From Streptomyces carpinensis (GTDB lineage Bacteria > Actinomycetota > Actinomycetes > Streptomycetales > Streptomycetaceae), in NCBI RefSeq assembly GCF_002154505.1, contig NZ_MUBM01000446.1, positions 1 to 37,599 of the forward strand: DNA of 37,599 nucleotides, given 5' to 3'. The notes beneath the pieces were generated by a model. The model saw nothing but the letters and a program-made list of their open reading frames with translations, ran no database searches and was not told the DNA's origin. The number at the start of each line of letters is the position of its first letter. Position 1 is the first letter of the stretch. Both the position numbers and the translations under genes were made by a program. Positions 1-9,963 of the stretch are shown here, piece by piece.

Positions 1-967
1 CCGCTCCGCCCGCGCCCCCGGCCGCCGGGGCGGGTCCGCCGACGACCACCTGTTCGCCGTCCACGAGGAACCTGGCCCGGTTGAGACCGCCGAGGTCGGT
101 GCCGGGGCGCACTCCGCCCGCCGCCCGTAGCGCGTCGGCGACCCGTGAACCCGCCGGGAGACGGTGGATCCCGGGGTGACGGACCTTGCCGCTGACGTCC
201 ACGACGATCTCCGGGGCGGCCGAGGCGGTGGCGACGGCACCCGGTGAAGGTGCCGGTGTGCCGAACGCGGTGTCCTTGTTCTCTCCCCCGCTCTGGGCGG
301 GCGCCACGGCCCGCACCACCGCGGGCGCCCGAACCTCCTCCGTGCGGCCGGTCCAGAAGTGCTGAAGGGCGAAGACCGCGGCGACGGCGAACACGACCGT
401 GAGGGCGATCACACTTCTGCGTTCGAGGCCGCACCGCGTCTGCACCCACATCGGCATCCGTTCACGCAGCGCGAGCCGAGCCCTGTCCCGCCAGTCCTGC
501 CCCACCCCCGCGACGGTCCCACCGGCGTCACGCTCGGCTCCAGCCACTGCCCCCGCCTCGCTCACGGCAGCCGGTGCCTCGTCGGTCAGGGAAGTCGCGC
601 CCTTCGGATCGGGCAGGGCAGTCGCCGCCGCATGGCGAACGGCGGTCGGACTCGCAGTGCGCGGGATGGTCGGGGTCGCAGTGCGCGGGATGGTCGGGTT
701 CGCATCGAGAGCGCCGGTCGGGCTCGCATCGCGCAGAACGGAGTTCTGCTCCTCGAACCGCCCGGTGTGGTCCGACTCCCCCAGTCGCGGGGTGTGTTCG
801 CCGAACAGTGACTGAGCGCGTCGGCGCAGATCCTCGGCCGGCGCTTCGCGGTGGCGGGGGCCGCGCCGGCTCGCCGGGCGGCGGTGGCGGGTGCGGCCGT
901 CCGAGTCGGGGCCACGGCCCGGACCGCTCGTGGCCGTAGCTGTGCGTGAGTGTGCTCGAAGTGCCAT
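1..967 (-). CDS. comEA: ComEA-like DNA-binding/competence protein (3' end cut by window edge)
   Basis: An open frame runs on the minus strand from ATG at 967 to the left edge, so the C-terminus is missing. The first ~180 residues are Arg/Ala/Pro-rich and look disordered. A hydrophobic anchor follows at about residues 185-206 (SVIALTVVFAVAAVFALQHF), then an SLBB domain from about residue 250 (VVDVSGKVRHPGIHRLPAG, then VADALRAAGG). This order (tail, anchor, SLBB) is that of actinobacterial ComEA, whose helix-hairpin-helix DNA-binding end would lie beyond the edge. ComEA normally binds incoming DNA outside the membrane; in Streptomyces its role is unclear. An in-frame TAG lies about 20 codons upstream and 967 is the first possible ATG, but no good ribosome-binding site is visible. 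It sits downstream of degV, as in other actinobacteria. Confidence 0.8.
   Translation of the reverse strand, partial: MALRAHSRTATATSGPGRGPDSDGRTRHRRPASRRGPRHREAPAEDLRRRAQSLFGEHTPRLGESDHTGRFEEQNSVLRDASPTGALDANPTIPRTATPTIPRTASPTAVRHAAATALPDPKGATSLTDEAPAAVSEAGAVAGAERDAGGTVAGVGQDWRDRARLALRERMPMWVQTRCGLERRSVIALTVVFAVAAVFALQHFWTGRTEEVRAPAVVRAVAPAQSGGENKDTAFGTPAPSPGAVATASAAPEIVVDVSGKVRHPGIHRLPAGSRVADALRAAGGVRPGTDLGGLNRARFLVDGEQVVVGGPAPAAGGAGGA
645..740. repeat. Four degenerate 24-bp tandem repeats inside comEA
   Basis: Units start at 645, 669, 693 and 717, each beginning GTCGG. The first two are almost identical over 24 bp; the third and fourth diverge in their second halves. Being in multiples of three they add a repeated Pro-Thr-Ile-Pro-Arg-Thr-Ala type element to the cytoplasmic tail of ComEA without shifting the frame. 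Confidence 0.75.
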
Positions 968-1108
968 GCGAGGAGCATCGGACAGCTCGGCGGATTCGCG
1001 ATGATCTTGCTGGATCTCCGGGGACTACTGCCTGGTTGTGGACAACTCCGCCACCCACACGGGTGATCGGGAGGGATACCGGACTCACTCACCGACGCAG
1101 GACCGGAC

Positions 1109-1954
1109 TTACCGAGGGGAGACCACAACCCCCAGCAGCCCCGGTCCGGTGTGCGCCCCGATCACTGCCCCGACCTCGCTCACATGCAGGTCGGCCAGCC
1201 CGGGCACACGCGCCCGCAGCCGGTCCGCGAGGGCCGACGCCCGCTCCGGGGCGGCGAGATGGTGGACGGCGATGTCGGTGCCGGCGCCGCTCGCGCGCTC
1301 GGCCGCGATCTCCTCCAGGCGGGCGATGGCCCTGGAGGCCGTCCGTACCTTCTCCAGGAGCTCGATGCGGCCCCCGTCCAACTGGAGCAGCGGCTTCACG
1401 GCGAGCGCGGAACCGAGCAGGGCCTGCGCGGCGCCGATGCGGCCGCCGCGGCGCAGATAGTCGAGCGTGTCGACGTAGAAGTAGGCGGAGGTTCCACCGG
1501 CTCGCTTCTCCGCGGCGGTGACCGCGTCGTCCACGGTGCCGCCTGACTCGGCCGTCTCCGCGGCGGCCAGGGCGCAGAAGCCGAGTGCCATCGCGACCAT
1601 TCCGGTGTCCACCACCCGGACCGGTACCGGTGCCTCGCGCGCCGCGAGCATGGCGGCGTCGTACGTACCCGACAGTTCCGCGGACAGATGCAGGGAGACG
1701 ATGCCGGACGCGCCGGATTCGGCCACTCTGCGGTAGGTCTGGGCGAAGAGTTGGGGACTGGGGCGTGAGGTGGTGACGGGCCGGCGCTTCTGCAGTGCCT
1801 GGGCCAGGGAGCGGGTGGAGATCTCGGTGCCCTCTTCGAGCGCCCGGTCGCCGAGGACCACGGTCAGCGGGACCGCGGTGATGCCGTGGCGCTCCATCGT
1901 CCGCGGCGGCAGGTAGGCCGTTGAATCGGTGACGATCGCGACATGGCGGGACAT
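1109..1954 (-). CDS. DegV family fatty-acid-binding protein
   Basis: 281 residues, normal DegV length. The N-terminus VAIVTDSTAYLP is the family signature (VTDSTxxL). TSRPSPQLF and SLHLSAELSGTYDAA match the conserved TSQPS and SxxLSGTYQSA lipid-contact segments, and YFYVDTLDYLRRGGRIG matches the central VDTLxYLxKGGRI block. DegV proteins bind a fatty acid; in Firmicutes they act as FakB with kinase FakA, but no fakA-like gene is visible here, so the use in this organism is open. The gene lies between comEA and an unknown membrane-anchored gene, all on the minus strand. There is no convincing Shine-Dalgarno; a TAACCT box seven bases before the ATG suggests a leaderless mRNA. Confidence 0.92.
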   Translation of the reverse strand: MSRHVAIVTDSTAYLPPRTMERHGITAVPLTVVLGDRALEEGTEISTRSLAQALQKRRPVTTSRPSPQLFAQTYRRVAESGASGIVSLHLSAELSGTYDAAMLAAREAPVPVRVVDTGMVAMALGFCALAAAETAESGGTVDDAVTAAEKRAGGTSAYFYVDTLDYLRRGGRIGAAQALLGSALAVKPLLQLDGGRIELLEKVRTASRAIARLEEIAAERASGAGTDIAVHHLAAPERASALADRLRARVPGLADLHVSEVGAVIGAHTGPGLLGVVVSPR

Positions 1955-1961
1955 GAGCTGG

Positions 1962-1967
1962 AGGTTA
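1962..1967 (-). promoter_or_regulatory. Candidate -10 box for leaderless degV
   Basis: TAACCT on the minus strand ends seven bases before the degV ATG, the spacing at which transcription would start on the start codon. No clear -35 was identified. Confidence 0.35.
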
Positions 1968-2035
1968 CCTGCCGTAGCGCCCGGGCCGCAGCCCAGCCCC
2001 GCTGACCGGGTGTGCCTGTGGCCGGATCCACCGCA

Positions 2036-2764
2036 TCAAGTGGTGCTCTCGGGGCGGGGCTTCTTCTGCCACGAGTAGGCGGTGCGACGGCCCGGCGGAG
2101 TGATGGCGGGCCGGCCCGGCTCCGCTGCGGCGCCCGGCCGTCGGGTCTTCGGCGCGGTCGGCCGGTCCTCGTCGGCGGCCGGGGTTTCGGGCCACGGCGG
2201 GGGTGCGGCCGTGGTCTGCGGCCTGGTCCAGTGGCGCAGGGCGTCGGCCTCCACGTCGATCTGGGCGCTCAGCATGTCCAGGTCGTCCTCGGCGAAGCGG
2301 CGGGCACGGTCGTGGGCGGCCCAGCGCAGGGAGTCGGCCGACTGTGTGATGCGCCGGGTCCGCTCGCGCAGGCCCGGAAGCCGCTCGGTGAGCGTCGCCC
2401 GGTTCGGCTCGCCCTCCAGGCGCTTGAGTTCGGCGTCCAGTTGGTGTCCGTACGTGCTGAGACGCTCGAACAGCGCGACGGACTCCTTCAGGGACTCGTC
2501 CTCTGTCGCGCCCGCGTACAGGGCGTCCTGTGTGGCGCGCATCGAGGTGCGCAGAGTGAGCCGGAGCTCGGCGAGCTCGCCGGCCGGGCCGGGCTGGGCG
2601 AAGGACTTGGCTCGCAGGGTCTGGTCCTCCACCGCGCGGCGGGCCTGGCTGATCGTGCGGTCCACGCCGCGCTTGGCGGCGCCGACGGCCTTGACCGTGG
2701 CGTAGGCGCCGAGCACCAGGCAGAGCACGAAGAGCACGGCGAGGACTGCTACGACTGCTTCCAC
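2036..2764 (-). CDS. Conserved membrane-anchored protein of unknown function
   Basis: I do not recognise a named family. The start is placed at GTG 2764 because AGGAGGAG lies just upstream; a GTG nine codons earlier is possible but lacks such a site. The product (242 residues) opens with a single membrane segment, VEAVVAVLAVLFVLCLVLGA, followed by a long hydrophilic part rich in Arg, Glu and Leu that is predicted by eye to be helical (residues ~35-170, for example ELAELRLTLRTSMRATQDAL and LKRLEGEPNRATLTERLPGL). The last ~60 residues are Pro/Ala/Arg-rich and look disordered. The likely form is a membrane-tethered coiled-coil-like protein. It lies between leuS and degV, with a strong hairpin separating it from leuS. 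Confidence 0.8.
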   Translation of the reverse strand: MEAVVAVLAVLFVLCLVLGAYATVKAVGAAKRGVDRTISQARRAVEDQTLRAKSFAQPGPAGELAELRLTLRTSMRATQDALYAGATEDESLKESVALFERLSTYGHQLDAELKRLEGEPNRATLTERLPGLRERTRRITQSADSLRWAAHDRARRFAEDDLDMLSAQIDVEADALRHWTRPQTTAAPPPWPETPAADEDRPTAPKTRRPGAAAEPGRPAITPPGRRTAYSWQKKPRPESTT

Positions 2765-2821
2765 GGCGCTCCTCCTCGGCTGGGGCGGCACAGGCCGCGC
2801 CGCTCTTCAACGGTAAACGCA

Positions 2822-2864
2822 ACGGGCAGGCCCGGGGTTCCAGAAAAACCCCGAACCTGCCCGT
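2822..2864 (-). terminator. Hairpin terminator downstream of leuS
   Basis: A nine-base arm ACGGGCAGG (2822-2830) pairs with CCTGCCCGT (2856-2864), and an inner CGGGGTT (2833-2839) pairs with AACCCCG (2847-2853). It lies 20 bases past the leuS stop. No long U tract follows, which is usual for streptomycete terminators. Confidence 0.7.
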
Positions 2865-2884
2865 AGGGGACTACCCGGAGGCGC

Positions 2885-5767
<2,883 letters not shown>

Positions 5768-5820
5768 GATCCTCAAAGCTCCATCGATCGTCTCTGCCAA
5801 CGGCTGCGACTTTCAGAAAC

Positions 5821-5846
5821 GAAAAATCCCCTCGCACAGGAGGGGA
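5821..5846 (-). terminator. Intrinsic attenuator terminator upstream of leuS
   Basis: Read on the minus strand: UCCCCUC, a six-base loop CUGUGC, GAGGGGA, then a run of five U and C. This seven-base-pair stem plus U tract lies between the leader peptide and leuS, with leuS starting 54 bases further on. A U-tract terminator is rare in this GC-rich genome and in this position points to attenuation. Confidence 0.85.
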
Positions 5847-5847
5847 C

Positions 5848-5902
5848 GCCGCGCCGATTCCGACCACCCGATTCGTCGGCGGTCGGGACTGATCAGCGCG
5901 GC
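5848..5902 (-). promoter_or_regulatory. Alternative pairing segment of the leuS attenuator
   Basis: GCCGCGC at the end of the leader-peptide coding sequence (5896-5902) is perfectly complementary to GCGCGGC directly upstream of the terminator (5848-5854). CCGACC and GGTCGG segments between them can also pair. A ribosome on the leader would decide which hairpins form. I did not compute folding energies, so the exact antiterminator is not assigned. Confidence 0.5.
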
Positions 5903-5931
5903 TCGCTAAGCAGAAGGCGTACGGCACGCAT
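5893..5931 (-). CDS. leuS leader peptide (MRAVRLLLSEPR)
   Basis: A 12-codon open frame on the minus strand from ATG 5931 to TGA 5893 encodes MRAVRLLLSEPR. Codons 6-8 are CTT, CTG and CTT, three successive leucines including two CTT codons, which are rare in this genome. It is followed by alternative hairpins and a U-tract terminator before leuS. This is the classic layout of ribosome-mediated attenuation: slow translation of the Leu codons when charged tRNA-Leu is short would favour read-through into leuS. There is no Shine-Dalgarno; TACCCT six bases before the ATG suggests that the transcript begins on the start codon. Confidence 0.85.
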   Translation of the reverse strand: MRAVRLLLSEPR

Positions 5932-5937
5932 GGCGTC

Positions 5938-5943
5938 AGGGTA
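5938..5943 (-). promoter_or_regulatory. Candidate -10 box for the leuS leader transcript
   Basis: TACCCT on the minus strand ends exactly six bases before the leader ATG. It fits a TAnnnT -10 element with the transcript starting at the ATG. No convincing -35 hexamer is seen. Confidence 0.5.
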
Positions 5944-6216
5944 CCGCAGCCGTCGAGTGCGCCGCGACGAGCTTCCACCGAGCCCGCCGCCGACACCTGC
6001 CGAACCCGACAGGAAGGCATCGATCCGGTTGCGAACATCCCGGGAAGTTGACCAAAGTTCAAATATTACCCGGCGTAACGGACGCTATCGGGGCAACAGG
6101 AGCCCCAAGTGTTCCGTTGATAACAACGCAATAACTCAAACGGCGTACTGCCCGGTTTGGAGCCACTTAGAGTTCGTGCTCGGGACCGCTCACCCGAACC
6201 GCTCGGAGTCGCCCCC

Positions 6217-7527
6217 ATGAACCCTCGTCGCAGTAACAGCTCGCTCCCCAAACCGGGCCGGTCGGCCTACGGGGTGGCGTCCGCCGCCGTCCTGGTCCTG
6301 ATACCCGTGGTCGTGCTGGTGGGAGGCAGCCAGTTCCGCGAGTTCCTGAACTTCGGCGCGGGCGTCCTCTCCCTGGTCTCCCTCAGCTGCTCGGTGATCT
6401 GGGGCCTGGTCGCCCAGGACCGGATCTTCCTCAACACGCGCCAGCGGATCGTGGGCCAGGCGGTGCACCGGACCACTGCGGTCGCCTCGATCGCGTTCCT
6501 CCTGCTGCACATCACCACCAAGATCGCCCTCGACCACACACAGCTGATCGCCGCGGTCGTTCCGTTCTCGCTCGGCGTCACCGGGAGCGCCGGCCTGATC
6601 GGTCTGGGCTCCGTGGCCGGCCTGTTGATGATCTTCGTGGGCGTCACCGGCGCGCTGCGCAGCAACTTCGCCACGCCCGCCCCGGTCGCGGCGCGCTGGC
6701 GGGCCATGCACATGCTGGCCTACCCGGCCTGGTGCGCCGCGCTGGTCCACGGCCTGTACGCCGGCCGCCAGGCCAAGCCGGTCTTCGTGATCCTCTACAG
6801 CCTGTCCCTGCTCGGCGTCATGGGGGCCCTGGCGCTGCGCTCGGCGCCGCGCCCGTTCAAGCGCAAAGTCGCCGACCGGCTGGTGACGATGCTGGGCGGT
6901 GGGGAGCGGCCGGAGCCGGCCGACCTGGACACGAGCCGGGCCAGGGCGGCGGAGGCCACGCTGCCGGGCTACGAGAACGCGCGGGCCGAGTGGCCCTCGC
7001 GCTCCGGCACGACCGGGTCCCTGCCGCGCGTCCCGGCCTCCTCCGCGCCGCTGCACGAGGCCCCCGCGGCCGGGGCCGCCCACGAGGGCGCCGCGGGCTT
7101 CGCGGCCGCCTACCGGGCCGTCTCGAGACCGCGGGCGCAGCAGCCCTTCGCGGCCGACGGAGCCGCGTACCGGGATCTGTCCTTCGACCCGCAGGCCACC
7201 GAGGCGATGCCGCGCGTGGAGGCCGCCGGGGGCGCCCCGGGCAGCTGGCCGATCCCCTCGCCGCCGCCCGTCGGCGAGGCGCCCCCGTCGGCCTACGACC
7301 CGCTGAACGACACGGGACACACCATCCCGACCTACAGCGATCCGGGCACGAACGGGTACGGCGGACGTGATGTGTACGACACCGGTGAGACGAACACCCT
7401 CTACGGCACGTACAACTCGAACGACACGTACATGAGCGGTCCCGCCACTGAAACACGCCCCGGCGCTCCCTTCGACGCGCCGGGTTCGGGGGAATCCTGG
7501 AACACGCCTTTCGGAGGCCATAGGTGA
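6217..7527 (+). CDS. Cytochrome b-like / ferric reductase-like membrane protein
   Basis: The start is ATG 6217, with GGAG eight bases upstream. The first ~215 residues of 436 hold about six hydrophobic segments. Two histidine pairs are placed like haem ligands of ferric reductase-type proteins: His83 (VHRTTAVA) and His98 (LLLHITTK), then His165 (AMHMLAYP) and His178 (LVHGLYAG), spaced 15 and 13. The C-terminal half is a Pro/Ala/Gly/Asp-rich tail without recognisable domain, probably cytoplasmic. The stop codon overlaps the start of the NuoF-like gene in GTGA, so the two are made together. I infer a membrane haem protein that exchanges electrons with that soluble partner; substrate and direction are unknown. 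Confidence 0.85.
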   Translation: MNPRRSNSSLPKPGRSAYGVASAAVLVLIPVVVLVGGSQFREFLNFGAGVLSLVSLSCSVIWGLVAQDRIFLNTRQRIVGQAVHRTTAVASIAFLLLHITTKIALDHTQLIAAVVPFSLGVTGSAGLIGLGSVAGLLMIFVGVTGALRSNFATPAPVAARWRAMHMLAYPAWCAALVHGLYAGRQAKPVFVILYSLSLLGVMGALALRSAPRPFKRKVADRLVTMLGGGERPEPADLDTSRARAAEATLPGYENARAEWPSRSGTTGSLPRVPASSAPLHEAPAAGAAHEGAAGFAAAYRAVSRPRAQQPFAADGAAYRDLSFDPQATEAMPRVEAAGGAPGSWPIPSPPPVGEAPPSAYDPLNDTGHTIPTYSDPGTNGYGGRDVYDTGETNTLYGTYNSNDTYMSGPATETRPGAPFDAPGSGESWNTPFGGHR

Positions 7528-9134
7528 ACGAGGCCCTGCCCGACGTCCCGGAAGTCCGCGTGGTCGGACTTCCCCAGCTCACGTCGGGCTTCGACCTTGT
7601 CGAACGACTCGATCTGCCCATGCACCTGAAGGTGCACGGGCCGCTCGAACCGCTGGGCGGCGAGCAGCTGGCGCAGCTCGCCGAGGCGATCAACCTCAGG
7701 GGCCGCGGCGGCGCGGGCTTCCCCTTCCACAAGAAGCTGCGGTCGGTCGCCGAGTCGGCGATCCGCCGCGGCGTACGGCCGGTCGTCGTCGTCAACGGCA
7801 GCGAGGACGAGCCGGCCTGCCGCAAGGACACGGTGCTCATCAACCGTGCCCCGCACCTCATCCTGGACGGTGCCCTGCTGTGCGCGGAGGCCCTCGGTGC
7901 CCGCACGCTCGTGGTGGGTGTCACCCGGGAGTCCACCCAGCGCTCCATGGAGGCCGCCCTGGCCGAACGGGGACTGAGCAACGGCCGCAGGTCGGCACTA
8001 CGCGCGCGCGTGCAGCGCAATCCGGTGCGCATGGTCACGGGTGCGGCGGCGTCGCTCATCCGCTCCATCGACGGCGGTCCGGCGATCCCGCCCGGCCGCA
8101 AGATCAGTGCCTCGCAGAGCGGCGTGGGCGGCGCACCCACGCTGCTGTCCAACGCGGAGACGTTCGCGCAGCTGGCGATCGCCGCCCGCATCGGACCCGA
8201 GCGCTACGGCAACACCGGCCTGTACGACGAGCCGGGCACCGTCATGCTGACGGTCTCCGGCGCCGTGGCCCGCCCCATGGTGATCGAGGTCCCCACGGGC
8301 GTGCCGTTGCGCTACATCCTGCAGCTGGCCGGCGCCCCGCCGGTGCCGCAGGGTGTGCTGACCGGCGGCTACCACGGCAAGTGGATCGACGCGGCGACCG
8401 TCGACGAGGCGATCGTCTCGCGCAACTCCCTGGACGCGGTCGGCGGCTCGCTCGGCGCCGGGGCGATCCTGCCGATCAGTCAGAACACCTGCCCACTGGG
8501 CGAGTCGCTCCAGGTGGCGAAGTGGCTGGCCGAGGAGAGCGCGGGCCAGTGCGGCCCGTGCTACCTCGGGCTGCCGGCCGCCGCGCGCGGCATGGAGGAC
8601 ATCCTGAACGGCGGCGGACCGGCGGCCCTGGAGGCGCTCAAGCAGGTCGCCAAGAACGTCAAGCGGCGCGGCGCGTGCTCGCACCCGGACGGCTCGGCGA
8701 TGTTCCTGGAGTCCACCGTCAAGGCGTTCACGGACGACCTGGCCGCCCATGTCCTCGGTAACGGCTGCGGACGGCCGGTGGAGGGCGTGCTGCCGCTCTT
8801 CGAGGGCGGCAGGGCCCCGACGGGCGTCCCCGGGGGCGGCGCGGCCGAGGAGACCGGCCCCAGCCGCCAGAAGATCCACGTCGACTGGACCCTGTGCCGG
8901 GGCCACGGCCTGTGCGCGGACATCCTCCCGGAGGTGTTCGAACTGGGTGCCGACGGGTTCCCGACCGTCGCCCAGGCGGCGGTGCCGCGCTATGCGGAGG
9001 CCAAGGCGCTGCGCGCGGTGCGCCGCTGTCCGGCGCTGGCCCTGCGCATCGAGGAGGACACGCGCTCGCAGGCCCCGCCGCGCAACCTCCCGGTCCTCTC
9101 GCAGGGCCGCGGCCGCCGCGCCCTGGGCCGCTGA
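7524..9134 (+). CDS. NuoF-like flavoprotein fused to a C-terminal ferredoxin
   Basis: Starts at GTG 7524, four bases inside the previous gene, with GGAGG upstream. The FMN loop GRGGAGFP is at about residue 60, NGSEDEPACRKDT matches the NADH-site block, an SLBB-like region follows, and then the iron-sulfur helix bundle (ESAGQCGPCYLG, later GACSHPDGS). In complex I NuoF that motif is SCGxCxxC; here the first Cys is Ala, so the N3-type cluster may lack a ligand or use another Cys such as the one in NTCPLGES. Residues ~450-512 form a small ferredoxin with CRGHGLC and a later RRCP, the [3Fe-4S] type. No other Nuo subunit is nearby. It is probably an NAD(P)H-linked electron transfer protein working with the upstream haem protein. 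Confidence 0.9.
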   Translation: MNEALPDVPEVRVVGLPQLTSGFDLVERLDLPMHLKVHGPLEPLGGEQLAQLAEAINLRGRGGAGFPFHKKLRSVAESAIRRGVRPVVVVNGSEDEPACRKDTVLINRAPHLILDGALLCAEALGARTLVVGVTRESTQRSMEAALAERGLSNGRRSALRARVQRNPVRMVTGAAASLIRSIDGGPAIPPGRKISASQSGVGGAPTLLSNAETFAQLAIAARIGPERYGNTGLYDEPGTVMLTVSGAVARPMVIEVPTGVPLRYILQLAGAPPVPQGVLTGGYHGKWIDAATVDEAIVSRNSLDAVGGSLGAGAILPISQNTCPLGESLQVAKWLAEESAGQCGPCYLGLPAAARGMEDILNGGGPAALEALKQVAKNVKRRGACSHPDGSAMFLESTVKAFTDDLAAHVLGNGCGRPVEGVLPLFEGGRAPTGVPGGGAAEETGPSRQKIHVDWTLCRGHGLCADILPEVFELGADGFPTVAQAAVPRYAEAKALRAVRRCPALALRIEEDTRSQAPPRNLPVLSQGRGRRALGR

Positions 9135-9200
9135 GCACACCGCCGGCGGGTCACACTCTCAGGAGGTGGCCCGCCGTTTCGCCGGGTGCACCCTGAACGC

Positions 9201-9236
9201 CGAGGGCGGGCCACCCATTCGGATGACCCGCCCTCG
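9201..9236. terminator. Terminator between the NuoF-like gene and tRNA-Ala
   Basis: CGAGGGCGGG (9201-9210) pairs perfectly with CCCGCCCTCG (9227-9236), loop 16 bases. It lies just downstream of both the plus-strand NuoF-like gene and the minus-strand tRNA, so it can stop transcription from either side. Confidence 0.75.
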
Positions 9237-9243
9237 ACTTCTG

Positions 9244-9316
9244 TGGAGCTAAGGAGAATTGAACTCCTGACCTCCTGCATGCCATGCAGGCGCTCTACCA
9301 ACTGAGCTATAGCCCC
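9244..9316 (-). tRNA. tRNA-Ala (anticodon GGC), copy 1
   Basis: 73 bases with a full cloverleaf: acceptor GGGGCTA pairing with TAGCTCC and discriminator A, a D-arm containing AGCTCAGTTGGTAGAGC, anticodon stem CCTGC/GCAGG with loop ATGGCAT (anticodon GGC, reads GCC and GCU), and a T-arm with GTTCAATTC. CCA is not encoded. Its sequence is identical to the second copy about 2.5 kb away. Confidence 0.98.
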
Positions 9317-9356
9317 TTGCCCTGTTCCGCCCGGTTTCCCCGGCGGCGACGCCAAC

Positions 9357-9385
9357 ATTACACGGTCCAGGGGGTGCTTCACCAA
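9357..9385 (-). promoter_or_regulatory. Promoter of tRNA-Ala copy 1
   Basis: On the minus strand a -35 TTGGTG (9380-9385) and a -10 TGTAAT (9357-9362) are separated by 17 bases, about 40 bases upstream of the tRNA. This matches the housekeeping-sigma consensus well. Confidence 0.6.
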
Positions 9386-9484
9386 ATCGGTTTCCGCTCC
9401 GCCCGATATGACCGGTGTTCACGACTCGGCCGGGGTCCCGCGCGGGCCCCGGCCGGGTCGCGCCTGGGCGGCAGGCCCTGGCGG

Positions 9485-9718
9485 TCATGCGGTGACGAAG
9501 GAGTAGAACCGCTTGAGAGTGCAGTGCTCCTCCAGGAGCCGCCCGTAGATCGGCTCGCCCTCCAGTTCGCGGTACGTCTCGATGGGGTCGCCCTTTATGA
9601 TCAGCGCCCGAGCGCACTCCTCGCACCAGTACTGGTAGTCGGGGTTGATCGGTTCCATGTCACGGACGATCGGCGTACCGCTGCCACACCAGTCGCACTT
9701 TCGCCTGTGTGCACCCAT
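9485..9718 (-). CDS. Small zinc-ribbon protein (77 aa)
   Basis: Family unknown to me. It carries two CxxC pairs, CDWCG near residue 8 and CEEC near residue 33, which would bind one zinc ion, followed by a charged helical region (EREL-type, IETYRELEGEPIYGRLLEEH). The ATG at 9718 lies only three bases after the stop of the 57-residue zinc-ribbon gene, so the two are translationally coupled. Small Cys4 proteins of this kind are common in Streptomyces and may bind protein or nucleic acid; no function can be assigned from the sequence. Confidence 0.8.
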   Translation of the reverse strand: MGAHRRKCDWCGSGTPIVRDMEPINPDYQYWCEECARALIIKGDPIETYRELEGEPIYGRLLEEHCTLKRFYSFVTA

Positions 9719-9721
9719 CGA

Positions 9722-9895
9722 TCAGCTCCAGCTGTGGCCGCAGGCCGTGCACACGTACGAGATCCCGCCGTTGTCGCCGAGGACTTGCGCCACGTGGAGG
9801 GAGCCGCAGGAGGGGCAGACGAGGCGGGTGGCCGTGTCCTGTATCAACGCCGCATCGAGGAGGTGACCGACCTCCTCGAGGATGCTCGCAGGCAT
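9722..9895 (-). CDS. Small zinc-ribbon protein (57 aa)
   Basis: ATG at 9895 follows a strong GGGAGGGAG ribosome-binding site; the frame ends at TGA 9722-9724. The product starts MPASILEEVGHLL, contains CPSCGS around residue 27 and CTACGH near residue 49, and ends HSWS, giving a compact Cys4 zinc ribbon of the kind seen in TFIIS-like and transcription-associated small proteins. It is the first gene of a two-gene unit with the 77-residue zinc-ribbon protein. Function unknown. Confidence 0.8.
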   Translation of the reverse strand: MPASILEEVGHLLDAALIQDTATRLVCPSCGSLHVAQVLGDNGGISYVCTACGHSWS

Positions 9896-9963
9896 CGCTA
9901 CTCCCTCCCGTCAGGCCGCGCCCCCTTCGGCCGTTTGATTCTGCCACGGCCGGGCCAATACGG

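Noticed and set aside
5821..5931. T-box riboswitch upstream of leuS
   Set aside because: No T-box sequence or specifier stem was seen; the leader peptide with three Leu codons explains the terminator better.
9249..9626. Frames ending in GYSSVGRAPAWHAGGQEFNSP over the tRNA genes
   Set aside because: This peptide is the translated tRNA-Ala itself, a common false prediction; the same occurs at 11776-12309.
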